A stretch of DNA of 64,000 bases, taken from positions 1,860,001 through 1,924,000 of the forward strand of contig CADCXD010000008.1 of the NCBI GenBank assembly GCA_902806575.1, read 5' to 3'. Positions 11,117 through 22,092 of this stretch are shown piece by piece (positions within the stretch are counted from its first letter, which is position 1; each line of letters starts with the position of its first letter). A model generated the notes under the pieces. That model did no database searches and was not told the DNA's origin. It saw only the letters and a list, made by a program, of their open reading frames with translations. Origin of the DNA: Jackrogersella multiformis. Taxonomy: Eukaryota > Ascomycota > Sordariomycetes > Xylariales > Hypoxylaceae. A program made the translations under genes and the position numbers.

Positions 11117-12004
11117 CTACCAGCACCGTAAACTCCTCCAGAACCCGTCTTTTCCTCTTCCTCCGAAACCTAGCCTCTGGCCGTCACCAAGCCGCGGCCC
11201 CCTCATCAGGCCGGAGCGCCCCGGCTTCTCGTTGTCGACGTCGCGATCGTCGCTGCTCCCTAGAGGCGTCAGGGGTTTCGTGACGCCACGACGATCCATC
11301 TCGGTGTTGTCCAGGACACCCATCTCGGCCAGACGGCGGCCCTCGACTACGCGGCGTACGATGAGAGCGAAAGTCTCCTCGATATTGACCTCGAGGCGGG
11401 CGCTCGTCTCCATGAAGCCGCAACCACGTTTTCGCGACCATTCCAGCCCCTGTGCTGCCGGTACTTGCCGCGACTCCTGCAGATCACATTTGTTTCCAGC
11501 AACGATCTTGACCGGCGGTATCGTCCTCTGGCCGCTACCAGCTCCTCCCAGCCCACCGTTCCCTCTCCTCGTTCCATTTGCTCCCAAGCCGGCCCTCCGC
11601 GCTCGTGCGGCATTGTCCAAACGCGTCTCGGACTCCATGTCTATCAGGTCATTGAAGTAATTTAAGGCATCGAGGCTGTCGCGGGAGGTGATGTCGTAGA
11701 CGAGGAGGAAGGCGTCGGCGCTCAAGTTAGAAGACGCCCACATGCCGCGGTATTCTTCCTGGCCCGCCGTATCGGTCAAGGAGAGGTGGTATGTGGTACC
11801 GTCGATGCGCCTGGTGATGCTATAGCTATCCTCGATAGTCGGGTCGTACTCGGACGTCCATTGGGACCGGACTAGCCGCAATGTGATGGACGACTTACCG
11901 CACCCGCCATCGCCGCAGATGGTAATGGATATAGGTACGGGCGGTTGAGGGGCCGATGGTAGTTGTTGTTGTGATTGATGAAATTGCTGCTGACTGTGGT
12001 GCAT
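11117..12004 (-). CDS. Ras-like small GTPase with an internal insertion
   Basis: Intronless protein of 295 aa, longer than a typical Ras (about 190-220). All G motifs are present: G1 GDGGCGKSS, G2 YDPTIEDSY, G3 DTAGQEEY, G4 NKCD and G5 ETSA, so GTP binding is expected. The N-terminus has a Gln/His/Pro-rich extension of about 25 residues. A Gly/Arg/Ala-rich insertion of about 35 residues lies between the segment after G3 and the strand leading to NKCD, which is unusual. The C-terminus ends in Leu-Arg-Cys-Trp, so Cys is second from the end and there is no four-residue CAAX prenylation box. Either membrane attachment differs or a 3' exon is missed. It is probably a signalling GTPase; the exact Ras subfamily is not assigned. 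Confidence 0.87.
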   Translation of the reverse strand: MHHSQQQFHQSQQQLPSAPQPPVPISITICGDGGCGKSSITLRLVRSQWTSEYDPTIEDSYSITRRIDGTTYHLSLTDTAGQEEYRGMWASSNLSADAFLLVYDITSRDSLDALNYFNDLIDMESETRLDNAARARRAGLGANGTRRGNGGLGGAGSGQRTIPPVKIVAGNKCDLQESRQVPAAQGLEWSRKRGCGFMETSARLEVNIEETFALIVRRVVEGRRLAEMGVLDNTEMDRRGVTKPLTPLGSSDDRDVDNEKPGRSGLMRGPRLGDGQRLGFGGRGKDGFWRSLRCW

Positions 12005-15000
12005 TGCCGCGTTTGTGTGTCTCTTTCTTTCTAGACTTTTTTCTTCCTTCCTTCTCTATCGTCTCCCTTTCGATCTCCTTTTCTGTTTTCGGCGTATACC
12101 TCTCCTTCGAGTGGGTTTGTTATATGTACCTGAATAGGTAGGCAAGCGAATAAGTTGAGACGAGTGGTGACTAGGTAGTTAAAGCGCACGGACGGGAGTA
12201 TAGAAGATGTAACAACTCGTTCTCGGTTGATGATCGTTTCTCGAGTTAATACAGTAGGGACTAGCAACTGTAGCTTTCGAATAAGAGGTAATGATAGTAT
12301 GCGTTGGTGTATATATCGAGGGATGGAATCACTGGCAATTCTTTTTTTTCTTCTCGATCTTTTCTTCCCCCTTCGCCTTCCAACCACCGACCAAGAGCAG
12401 CTGTAAGCAACAGGGTTCACGGTTCTTTTTTCTCTCTACCTAGCGCAGTTCCACCAATAAGCAGACGGGGTGTTCCCTGCTCAGGTCTAACCGCCGTTAA
12501 ATTTGACTTATAAGACGGAATTATAGGGCTTGTGGGGAAATACTGAGCCAAACCACCGGTAAAGCCGTTGAGATTAGTACTTGGGTATGTACTATAGCGA
12601 GGTGTTGATAATAGAGTGATTCTCAACAGAATCTTCGATACAAGGAGTCGCAGGAACGTTGTAGGATTAATAGATTAAATACGGCAATGCGGTTGTAAAA
12701 TAGAGATGCCGGGTGGTGATAGGTGGTGATTCACCTAGTTTCGTTTGTCGTCTGGGCCGGTTTGATCTAAACTGATGCGCGTCCTGCAAGGCGGGGAATA
12801 TGTAGGGACCTAGGTAGGTGACGGGCAGAATTCGAGTACCTACTGTAGTGCGAGTCGGAGTTGTGGGATGTGATGTGATGCGGACGTGGATGCGATGCGA
12901 TGGGGATGCGATTGGAACGTCGAAACGTGTGCTTGGACCTTGGACCTTGGACTTGGACTCTATGTAATTGACTTCCAGTGATAGTATTAACCACCTGTAC
13001 TATGTAATAAAATCAAGTACTGCCCAGGTGTATAATAGCACTGGATAATGGTACTGGATAATAGGTAGCACTGGTATGAAAGAGCCGCAGACGCTACCTT
13101 AGGTACCTAGGTAGAGTGGTAGAGTGGTAATTAAACTCGTAGCGAATGCCCCGAAAGAGAAGGTGGGTTTTAATGTCAGATGGTCCGAAGAAGACGAATA
13201 CCTACTTCTCTAGGTAGATATGTTGATGTAAAGTACCAAGGTAGGTGGTGGTGGTGGTAGTAGTAGTGACGGATGTGATCGTCGTGTCTTGTGAGAATTA
13301 AAAGGAATGTGAAAGAGAAAGAAGTGTAGTTGGTAGTTTGTAGTTTGTAATTTACAGTTTGTGGTTTACAGTTTACAAGTTGAAGATTAAAATTCCACCG
13401 CCGTGACGATAACCCAGTTGAGACTGCCAGACTGCCAGATAAAAGGCTAGGGCAGGCATAACGAACTAATGTACACTAGGCTAGGTACCTAAGGTAGATA
13501 GGTACCTACCTTAGCCGGCAACCTGGTAGGACTTGAAGCCTAGAGATCGGAGGTCTAGGTACTTGCTTGTATTCATACCATAATAGTGGTGATTGGAGAG
13601 GAATCAGGTGTCACAGTACCCCATCAATACATAGGTACCTACCTATTGCCAGAGCAACACTTAGGTACCTAATGGTGGGGGTGCTGTGTTTTTTAGTGGG
13701 GTAAAAAGGGGTCTAAAGGCCTAGCCGGCTGCTACTGCTAGTGTAGACTGCTAAGGCGCTAGTGTAGCAGGGTAGGTACTACACGTGTATGTATGTATGT
13801 ACCGGTAGCCCTGGAGGTAAAGCTTGACGTGTGACGCGGATTGGTTCGAATTTGTCAATTGCACCCGAGCTGCCCCCCCCCCTTTTTTTTCCTTTTCCTT
13901 CTCATCAATCTTCCTTTTGCGCTCGAGCCTCTAGTTCTGCTGATCGTCAACATACCTAGGTACCTATAACAAACTGCAAATAATTGCCGACCGACTAGGG
14001 GCTTATGAGACACTGGCTGACTGGGACACTAAAAAATCTCGCGAGCGCCCGAGAAACAGAACAGAACAAAAGAAGATCCAACAGCCGATCGACGAAACGT
14101 TACTACCATAACCACTTATAAATCTACAGCTAGAGCCTAATGAGGCATAATTAGAAAGAAGAGGCTCTTGAAATTTGAAATGTTGGGCTTTCAATATCTT
14201 GGTAGGTGCCTAAGCTAGGTATGTACCTAATCAAAGATCATAGATTAAAGGTTGAAAAGGCCTAAAACTTGTAAGTGATAACAACCTCCAGGTGAACTAC
14301 CTAAGATTAAAAGGGGCTTAAGACAAAGCAAAGCGATACAATGCACATCTAGGGATGAAATATAAAAGGCAGGGGAAAAACGTAGCATTCGGCTGCGATA
14401 TAATAACAAAGGAGGACTGAAGACTATGACCTCGCGAGAGGCTCATCACAAAGTGGCATCGGGCATCAACCTAAGGTTTTTAGAAATCCCACGCCACCCA
14501 CAAGTAGCTTCGCTTATCATTGTCAAAGCTGACGTGTAGCCAAAATGAAACGGAAAAGGAAAAGGAAAAGGAAAATAAAGCTTTTCTACTATTAAGTAAG
14601 AAGAGGGCAAGGGTTGGAGGAGCCGCTTCCTTGCTTGCCGGGCAATACCCCAAGCCGCCGAGGTGTGTGATGCTTAGCTGCCTAGCTTCTATCAATTTTG
14701 ATAGGTACGGCTTCCCATGCCGGCTGCTGACCCCCGCTCATCTTCATCCTTGAGGGGTCGCATGCTTGCATGCAGGTCAAGGCGCAGGGTGCTGATATGC
14801 GCAGATGCGGTGCCTTCTTGGTGGGAGTCGAAAGCCAATGAGTATTTCGATGTGAGACGTAAGGCGTCCTTACCTACGCGGCATTGATAGGTCAAAAGAG
14901 TTTGAGATGCGTGTAGATGTACTTGTTAGTACATTCAGGTGTCATGACTCTATTAATGATTCTCTTCAAACGATACAATATCTAGAGTTCTAGTTCCTAA

Positions 15001-17316
15001 TAAGTAAAGTTATTCCCTGAATGACAATGTAGGCTCAAGTAAAACCACCTAGGTACATATTCCTATATCGGACTTTTGAATATATTACTAAATGTATTCT
15101 AGTTAAGTTGATAGAGCCTAAAACCTGAGCTTAACCCAGAACGTCTATCATAGAGGCGGGTGGCTTCACGATGCAGATTAGGACTGCCCGGCTACACTCG
15201 AAAAGCTTGTTAAACAGATACCAATGCATTGTCCATTGCGATAGTCACAGTACCGAGGTAGTAAAAGCTTCAACGATTGGCATCCCTACTTTGTCATGGC
15301 GCAGTCATTCCCTCCTCCACGATAGTATCGTGACGATACCTACTATCGTTTACATACGGATACACTAGCAATCAGCCCAGGCATCAAGATCTTTTTCTCC
15401 ACCCTGCTACCGGGAAACAGGTCGGGTCGGAGAATTTATGTCGGATCACCACGGCACGTACTGTGGATGACCACCAGAGCCGGCATAGGTAATCTCGACG
15501 ATATCCATACGATACTTTCCCATCCGATATCCACGTTGACCGACTCCGTGAGGAGAATCAACTATGCTAGATACGAAAGGAGCCTAGCGGCAGCGTTGCT
15601 AGATGCGAAACGAGAATAGAATCCATTACTATCCACGTGAATCCAAGGATAGTACATCTAGGAAGCGGTCATAGCGTATCCAGAATCCAGAATCCAGAGT
15701 TCTGACAGCACGCACGGACTCTCGCCATTCAGGGGTCTTCGGATAGTCTCTCTGCACCCCGCCGTATCTAGTAATGGGCCAGTGGGCATAAGAAATGCTG
15801 CTAACTGCTTAAACATCATGGCGTACCTTTTACCCATAGTGTGCACAATAGCGGTCGAGCAACTAAACACCGCTGCTACACGGGCAATGACCCCGATCCC
15901 GAAAAATTTCAAGTCTGAATTCCCCAAGGGCCAAGGCGTTTCTACATAGTGTAGCTGTCGTCAAACCATCGAATCATAAATACAACCCGTGTGACGAAAC
16001 ATTGGGAAACAGAAACAGATAACGGCCTGGGCAGCTAGGTAAACATCTGTTTGAAATCTTGCATTAAGCACATCCCATACATATATCCGGCAGGCCCTGC
16101 AGATCCCGGCCAATCTCTGTTGCAAGAAACGCAATACAGGCTGACAGGGCAGCAGGGTAAGAGTTAAAACGGCCTAGATCCAGTCACATGTCATTCTTAC
16201 TACTTTAGGTAGGTCTATCGTGGTGGCACGCAATGTATATTCAGTATATCTTATGCATATGGTAGTGGTATTTGTACATAGTAGTATTGTGACGACGAAC
16301 GATATCCACGATGGTTGGGACAAGTGGCACTCATCGGTGATTAGTTGACTGCATACCCAAGGTACCTACACTAGTTAGGTCGCGTGCTCAGGTACTCCAA
16401 TCCTATTTCTTCCTCTGACGGGCTCAGCAACCTCTTGGTTAACTGGTTCCTTAATATATGAGGCGATCGTGCATACGTGAGTTGTACTGGAGCATTGGGG
16501 AAACAAGTTAGAGGTGGTAGCCGGGCCGGCCCCATTACCGTACTTAGCCAATACAGTCGTAATTATCCTCTATCAGATTGCGACGTGACAACAGTGACAA
16601 AAGGTCAAAGCATCTCTAAATTACAAGTTGAACCCTATGACTGGACTAAATTATGACTATCTACCTAAGGTAGGCAATTAGCTTGTAACTTGTCTCGAGA
16701 CGACTCAGACGAGACATCGAAAGCTGGAGCTTCCCTGTTGAATTGATATTCTAATGGATTTATCATATAACGGCCAACCGGAGGGGAAGTTTACGCGGAA
16801 GCTAATGAATGTCGACGACAGGGTTTGCGAAATATCCTTTTCAACCCTTACCCATCCATTACAATCGCTAAAAGGCTATGCCGGTACGCGACAGCCTCAG
16901 AAAACTTACCCATAATACCAGTAAAAGATGATGTACGTGGGGCTTATATTAGATTTACGTAGTATCAGCTAGGCATAATAATGAAAGTCCTTCCTATTAT
17001 ATCACACCTTGCTAAGATACCATATATGTAGGTAATCCCTTAAAGACTCATTTTAACAGCGATACCTATACTCTTGAGTTGTTCGTACATGGATGTATCG
17101 TGCGACTCTTCCCTTTTTATCTCTGCTATTGAACTGAAAATCTAGAACTCTGCAACCTACCATGGATCGCCTTTCAAAGTCTTAACTTCACAGCAGACAG
17201 TACTTAATTATAAAGACTAAGGCTCTTCAATATATGGGCTGCTATAGGGTTAGAGTAGATCGGCACTAGGAAGAGTTTTGTTGGCATGAGCAGAGTCGAA
17301 TCTCTCGTCATTGATA
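12005..17316. other. Gene-poor 5.3 kb stretch
   Basis: I find no gene with convincing motifs or splice structure. The first 600 bases are the leader and promoter of the Ras-like gene. Short palindromic TACCTAGGTA/GGTACCTA motifs are frequent (about 13100-13110, 13485-13515, 13630-13670, 13950-13970, 14205-14230). There is a GGAAAA-type purine repeat at about 14548-14575. Inverted runs built on CGATAGT/ACTATCG occur near 15320-15350. Short minus-strand frames at 14003-14194 and 15658-15927 have no recognisable features. Confidence 0.5.
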
Positions 17317-17824
17317 AAGAGTGATGCTATTTACAGATTGGTTTTTGGAACAGTTGCCAGCAGCTGTCAACCACCTGCAATTATTTCTATACCTACACCA
17401 ACTCTTTAAACATCGCTCTTTCAACTTTTCGACCACAACATCTTTTTTACATTACTTTTTGCGTTACTGTTTTATAATAGCCACTGTAAACGATAGCCCT
17501 ACTGTCTCGGCATTAATTCTATCCCTAGTACGGAGGCCTTGGAAGTTCCGGGGCAACAATAACGTCTCTTGCTATAAAGGACTGTATTATCGTAAAGCCT
17601 ATAGAGCTATGTACAGAGCTGCTTATAGAGAATGCGTATATACTTGAAACAATAACCGGATCTTATAATATAAAATATTAAAAGGCGGTATGTTAAAAAT
17701 TACAATATAGAAATATTAAAAATAAAAATAGGTGTGCAGGTGGATGTGTAAATGGTGGGTGTGCAGATGGTGGACAGTTGTTAGCAGCTATTCCAAAAAC
17801 CAATCTGCAAATAACATCACTCTT
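17317..17824. mobile_element. MITE-like non-autonomous DNA element (508 bp)
   Basis: Two inverted copies of about 60 bp face each other. The left starts AAGAGTGATGCTATTTACAG and the right, read on the other strand, starts AAGAGTGATGTTATTTGCAG. Both continue through ATTGGTTTTTGGAA and an AGCAGCTGTC/AACAACTGTC block to CTGCA, with only scattered mismatches, mostly transitions. GATA flanks both outer ends (17313-17316 and 17825-17828), a candidate 4-bp target-site duplication. GTGTGCAG repeats sit just inside the right end. No transposase is encoded; the 108-codon frame at 17321-17647 is a translation of the left end and interior. This is most simply a miniature inverted-repeat element. Confidence 0.8.
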
Positions 17825-18045
17825 GATAAAACAACATTCTCCTACTTACATCAACGTCTGACTTCTTTCCCCTAATTACATTGGCAATCAGAACAGGGAG
17901 TCGGGGTGTAAGCATAGTCGTACAATGTCAGTGTCTGGCAATAGCCGTAATTACAACATGAACTTCACCTTCACACACGAAGTTTAGGTGCCAAACATCC
18001 CACAAATAGGTATCCATGAGACCCGAACAACTTCTTTCAGCGTCG

Positions 18046-19039
18046 TCAATGGAACGTAATGAGCCGGTCGGAGCTGACGATATCCCTGACTCTCTGCTGT
18101 ACGTTCTCGAACTTGGTATATCCGCAGCTTTCGCTTTCAAGATGGTTCATGAGAGCGGCGAGTGTGCTGAACTCGCGGCCGCAGCTAATGCGCTTGGGGC
18201 AATGATATAGATCCTGCTGGTCTAGTGGATTTAATACGAATGTTAATAACGATTGCGTAACTGGCAAACCTATGGGTTTGGGGAGGTCGCTAGGCGAGCA
18301 ACTTACGTGCGGACGAGCTGATGTGCTGTTTTAGTGAATTGAGCTGGCGGAACTGGCGACGGCAGAGGAAGCACTCATATGCATGTCCATTCCATGATTC
18401 AGCAGTAGCTTCGTACTGGGGAGAGCCATGGAAGAAGATGAAGTTCTTGGATATTAGACCATAAGGATCTTTGTGCTGGACGATCTGGTATACCTTGTCT
18501 CGGTTGAGAGATGGTGCTCTCGGGCAAGCTCCGATCTCTAGGTGATGCGAGAGACCAGTTGCAGTCGTATATGGCTGCTTGCAGAACGGACATTCAGTGT
18601 TGCTGCCGCGGTGGATGTGCGAGTTAAGATGCTATCAGGAGAGATTCTACGTTAGTTGCCAAATACAATTCTCCCCAGCTTACCCCCAGTACCTAGGTAG
18701 AGAACTAGAGAGCTAGAGAATTACAATCCTATAACTTACCATCTTAATATTGTTATAACTGACAAAATGGCGGTTGCAGTCAACGCAGTAGTGATGGAAC
18801 TCTAGCTCGTGGTCTCTTAATTGTTCCGCAGTCGGCCATGTGTCGCTGCACTGGGTGCACTTATAACGCCAGTGGTTAAACCAGTTCATATGGTTGATCA
18901 CCGCACCGCGCGTTCTGAAGAAGCGTGTACAGGTGTCACACTCATGCTCGGGAATTGAATGACCCCAGACGTCCATATGCTGCTCCCGCGCTCGCAAAGT
19001 GTCGAATTCTCGGAGGCACGTCCCGCATGCTGCGGCCAT
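18046..19039 (-). CDS. C2H2 zinc-finger protein, three exons (266 aa)
   Basis: Exons are 19039-18740, 18631-18307 and 18221-18046, with GTAAGT donors; frames join exactly. The protein has successive C2H2-type units: Cys-Gly-Thr-Cys near the N-terminus, then CDTCTRFF...H, CTQCSDTW...H and CVDCNRHF. Across the first junction come M-H-L-N-SHIH, CPFCKQPYTTATGLSHH, CFLCRRQFRQLNSLKQH, and across the second junction SSAHQQDLYHCPK followed by a last finger with NHLESESC. This order matches a widespread Pezizomycotina C2H2 family of unknown role, probably nuclear nucleic-acid binding. Gene length and ending are complete. Confidence 0.88.
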
Positions 19040-19663
19040 GTTGGCTTACGACGATGAGCAACCGGATATTTAGGTAGGAAAGTGAAAAGAAGAGGTCCCG
19101 GCGAGAGAAGATGTGTCAGGAGGATGAAACTTGCCGAAATTGATGTTATGAAGTGCCGCGAAATATATTAAGCCCCCAAGGATGTCGTGCGAGAGAGATG
19201 AGATTCTCGCTAGGTAAAGAATTAACAGATCGAGTTTTAGATTAAACGTCCGAGGTTTGGAAGCGAGGAACTGAAGCAGGTAGGTATGACGGCCTCAACA
19301 GGCCAATAATTAAACAAAAACTACCTAGGTAGTTGCCTAGGTACCGAGGAGTGTGCCAAAGAAGAGAACGAATGAAGAAGTCCTAAGGTAGTAAAGCAAG
19401 CCTTTGGAAGTTTAGAGAACTTAGTTGTCTATCGCGGGTCTATGTGCATGAATATTACCAGCCAGCAGCTAGACCGGGCTCTAGTGAAGTGGGCGGTGAG
19501 GAGAAAGACGATGGATACGGCCCTTAAAAGAACAACACGTACTTGAGTAGATGGATACCTCGCACCTTTTTACGATAAATGGTTTATCGATTAATATAAT
19601 ATATAGGTAATTGTAAACGCAATCAGTTTTATCCATGCACCGAAATATAAAGTCGCCAGCACA
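19040..19663. other. Spacer between the zinc-finger gene and the cluster
   Basis: Promoter of the zinc-finger gene on the left and the 3' flank of FAD-linked oxidase 1 on the right. It holds two TACCTAGGTA-type motifs near 19320-19345 and no gene. It marks the likely left border of the biosynthetic cluster. Confidence 0.45.
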
Positions 19664-21613
19664 TCAAGGCCTACACAGCCTCCCCTCCCCATCCGTCCTG
19701 AACTCGTCCGAGCCAACAGCAAACAACCCATACAAGACGGAGTCGGGATCGTACCTGTGCTTGATCTCCAGCAGGCGGTTGTAATTGGCTCCGTAGAACG
19801 TCTTCTTCCAGTCTCCCCTGTACGTCGGATCGATCTCGTTCAGCGCAGCCCCGCCGGGCGTCGCCGCCTCCAGGGCCGGCAGGATGTCGTCGACGAGGGT
19901 GCGCCTGAGCGCCGCGACAGCCGCCGGGTGCATCCAGTCGTACGGCTGGTGCGTCTGCGGGTTGCAGTACGCGACCGCGCCGCGCCAGGCCGGGTGGACT
20001 GCGTTGGGCGGGTGAGGCGGGCGGGCGGAGGCGGGCGAGTCATCCGCATTTAGGATCGAGCACCCGATCCACCACGTGCCGCCGGCGGTGATGTTGCGGT
20101 ATAGGCCTATGAGCCGGCGGTTGGAAGTCGGGTCGAGCACGGTTTCCCGCGGGATCAGCCGGCTGGCGATGATGGGAAAGCTGGGGCAGAGGTTCCCATA
20201 TGGCAGGGCCCCGTACGAGGCGACGAAGCTGTCCAGGTAGGTGGGATAGTCCATGGTGGTGAGGTTGTAGCTTAAGCCGAGCCGGTCCAGCTCGGGCAAA
20301 AAGCCGGCTAAGAGGTTGTGGATGGATGAGGCGTTCTGGTCCGGCATCACAAAGTTAAGGATTGTTAACGTCTGGTTTGTGACGAAAAACTGGATGTTGT
20401 TGCGCGACTTGTCCACGTAGGAGGGCGCTTGGCTGAACCAGATCTCGATAGCCTCGAACAGCGCTGTCGCGTTCTTGCTCTGCACGACCATCTCGCCGCC
20501 AGCCACAGGCCCTTCTGGATATATCTTGAAGGTTGCGCTGAGCACCACGCCGTAGGTCCCGCCGCCGCCTCCAGCTAGGGCCCAGTACAAGTCGGTGTTG
20601 TTGTCAGGTGTTGCTACCATATATTCACCACGGGGGGTGACAACCTCCCATTCGAGGACCTGGTCGGCCGCTAATCCATAGGCAGTTATAAGCTGCGATT
20701 GGCCTCCACCCTGGACGTAGCCGCCCACGACACCCGTCAGTCCGCACTCGGGCGCGACGATGCGGTATCCTAAGCCCTGGACGGCTTCGTAGGCCTCGCC
20801 TGCGATCACACCGCCGCCGAGCTTTATGGCCGGGCCCGCATAGAGCCGGCTCTTGTAGTCGGCTATGATCTCCGTGGTTTTAAGGTTGTATGTCCATAGA
20901 GCTAACGCTCCCTGGCCGGTGGACTTGCCCAAGTAGCTTGCCGATGACTTAGCTATGAGAACCTCCATGATAGATAGTGGGAATGTGATGCAGAACCAGT
21001 GAATGGTGAAACGGCTAGACTTACTCGATGCCGGTGTTCCTAATGACCAGACGGACATTGTGGCTGATGGCAAATTCGAAGCCGGCCCGCACATCGTCAG
21101 GCCCGGTTACATTAATGGAATACACAGAGAGGTTGCCAAGCTCGCAAGGCGCCCCTGGGGCCGTGAACGGCGAGCACGTGTCATTCTGCCAATACGGGTT
21201 CAGGATCTCGCCGGGTACGGGGCAACTAGAGGCAATCTGAGTACATGGTTCAAGGTTATGCTTTCTAAGTGCTGAGACAGAATGGCAGAATGAGGATTAA
21301 CAAACAGGGTAGCCGGGCCCGCATCCCGGAATTCGATGCCGAGTTCTTTGCATGCCGCCTGATCGTATGCGGCAAACGGCCCCGTCTGGTGACACACGTG
21401 AGCTACGGGAACCGTGGCTATTAGTCGCCCGCCGACAGTGGTATTGAGCCCGTCCCAATCCGCCAGACTGGGCCAGCCTGCGTCTCCGGGTATATACCTG
21501 CATGTCTGATTATAGGCTCTACTTGGCCTAGTAGCAGTAGCAGTAGCAGTAGCACCAACGGGCGTGGTAGCAGGGATAGCTAACAGAATTAGCAGCAAGA
21601 AGCGGGTTTCCAT
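19664..21613 (-). CDS. FAD-linked oxidase 1 (berberine-bridge-like), FAD His replaced by Ile
   Basis: Exons are 21613-21302, 21236-21025 and 20936-19664, giving 598 aa; all phases agree. The protein has a signal peptide (hydrophobic about residues 4-20), the cysteine-containing N-terminal segment of fungal secreted FAD-linked oxidases, and a PCMH-type FAD domain. C-terminal strands end in the usual KHRYDPDSVLYG block. At the flavin-attachment loop the sequence is NTGIDYLGKSTG. The residue that is normally the histidine bound to FAD C8alpha (NTGHDYLG) is Ile174. The second covalent site, Cys239 in APECGLTG, is kept. The intron after Ile174 is canonical and cannot restore His. Such enzymes dehydrogenate or cyclise secondary-metabolite intermediates. 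Here the flavin may be held only by Cys or non-covalently. It shares a 479 bp divergent promoter with the O-methyltransferase. Donor GTTAAT of intron 1 is atypical, so that junction may be a few codons off. Confidence 0.88.
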
Positions 21614-22092
21614 CTCGTAGAGAGCTGGCACACGATCAAATAACAAGGTTCTATTTCTTGTCTGTATTATGAACTCCCGCCAAGAACTAGCGTTTGAATC
21701 TGACGAGATCTTCAAGACACCCCCTTTTAGCATCTGTGGCGGAGGGACTGCACTTGAGATAGCCTTTCACGCATTCGGCGCATTACCTCTAGGGTCCCCG
21801 GGCCTATATCGTTCGCTTTGGTTAGGTATACTCACGATAAGACACTGTCAGCTTAAACCAATCAAACCTGAGAGAAGTCGCCGAATAACTATATAGACGG
21901 ATCACTGTTGTATGATAATTGGAGTTTGCGAGACAGGTAAGTCGACCTTCCCCGACGTACATACCTAACTATAAACAAGAATATATTTAAATGTTCAATC
22001 ATGACTCAGACCTACCTGGTGATATAAGCCGTAGTGTATGCAGGTGATTACCGCAACCCAATTGTAACAACATTATTATTATTATTATTATC
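21614..22092. promoter_or_regulatory. Divergent promoter: FAD oxidase 1 / O-methyltransferase
   Basis: A 479 bp region between two divergent start codons. It carries TCGGCG at 21775-21780 (context ATTCGGCGCATT) and its complement CGCCGA at 21879-21884, both in the context seen in other cluster promoters. An ATT trinucleotide run at about 22071-22090 abuts the O-methyltransferase start. Co-regulation by a cluster zinc-cluster factor is inferred. Confidence 0.5.

Noticed and set aside
13830..13870. Possible tRNA T-arm (GGTTCGAATTTG)
   Set aside because: No matching acceptor stem, D-arm or anticodon arm could be found around it.
15658..15927. 89-codon minus-strand frame in the gene-poor stretch
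   Set aside because: No recognisable domain, and the surrounding DNA shows no gene-like structure.
17321..17647. 108-codon frame
   Set aside because: It is contained in the MITE and translates the left inverted end; no transposase motifs.
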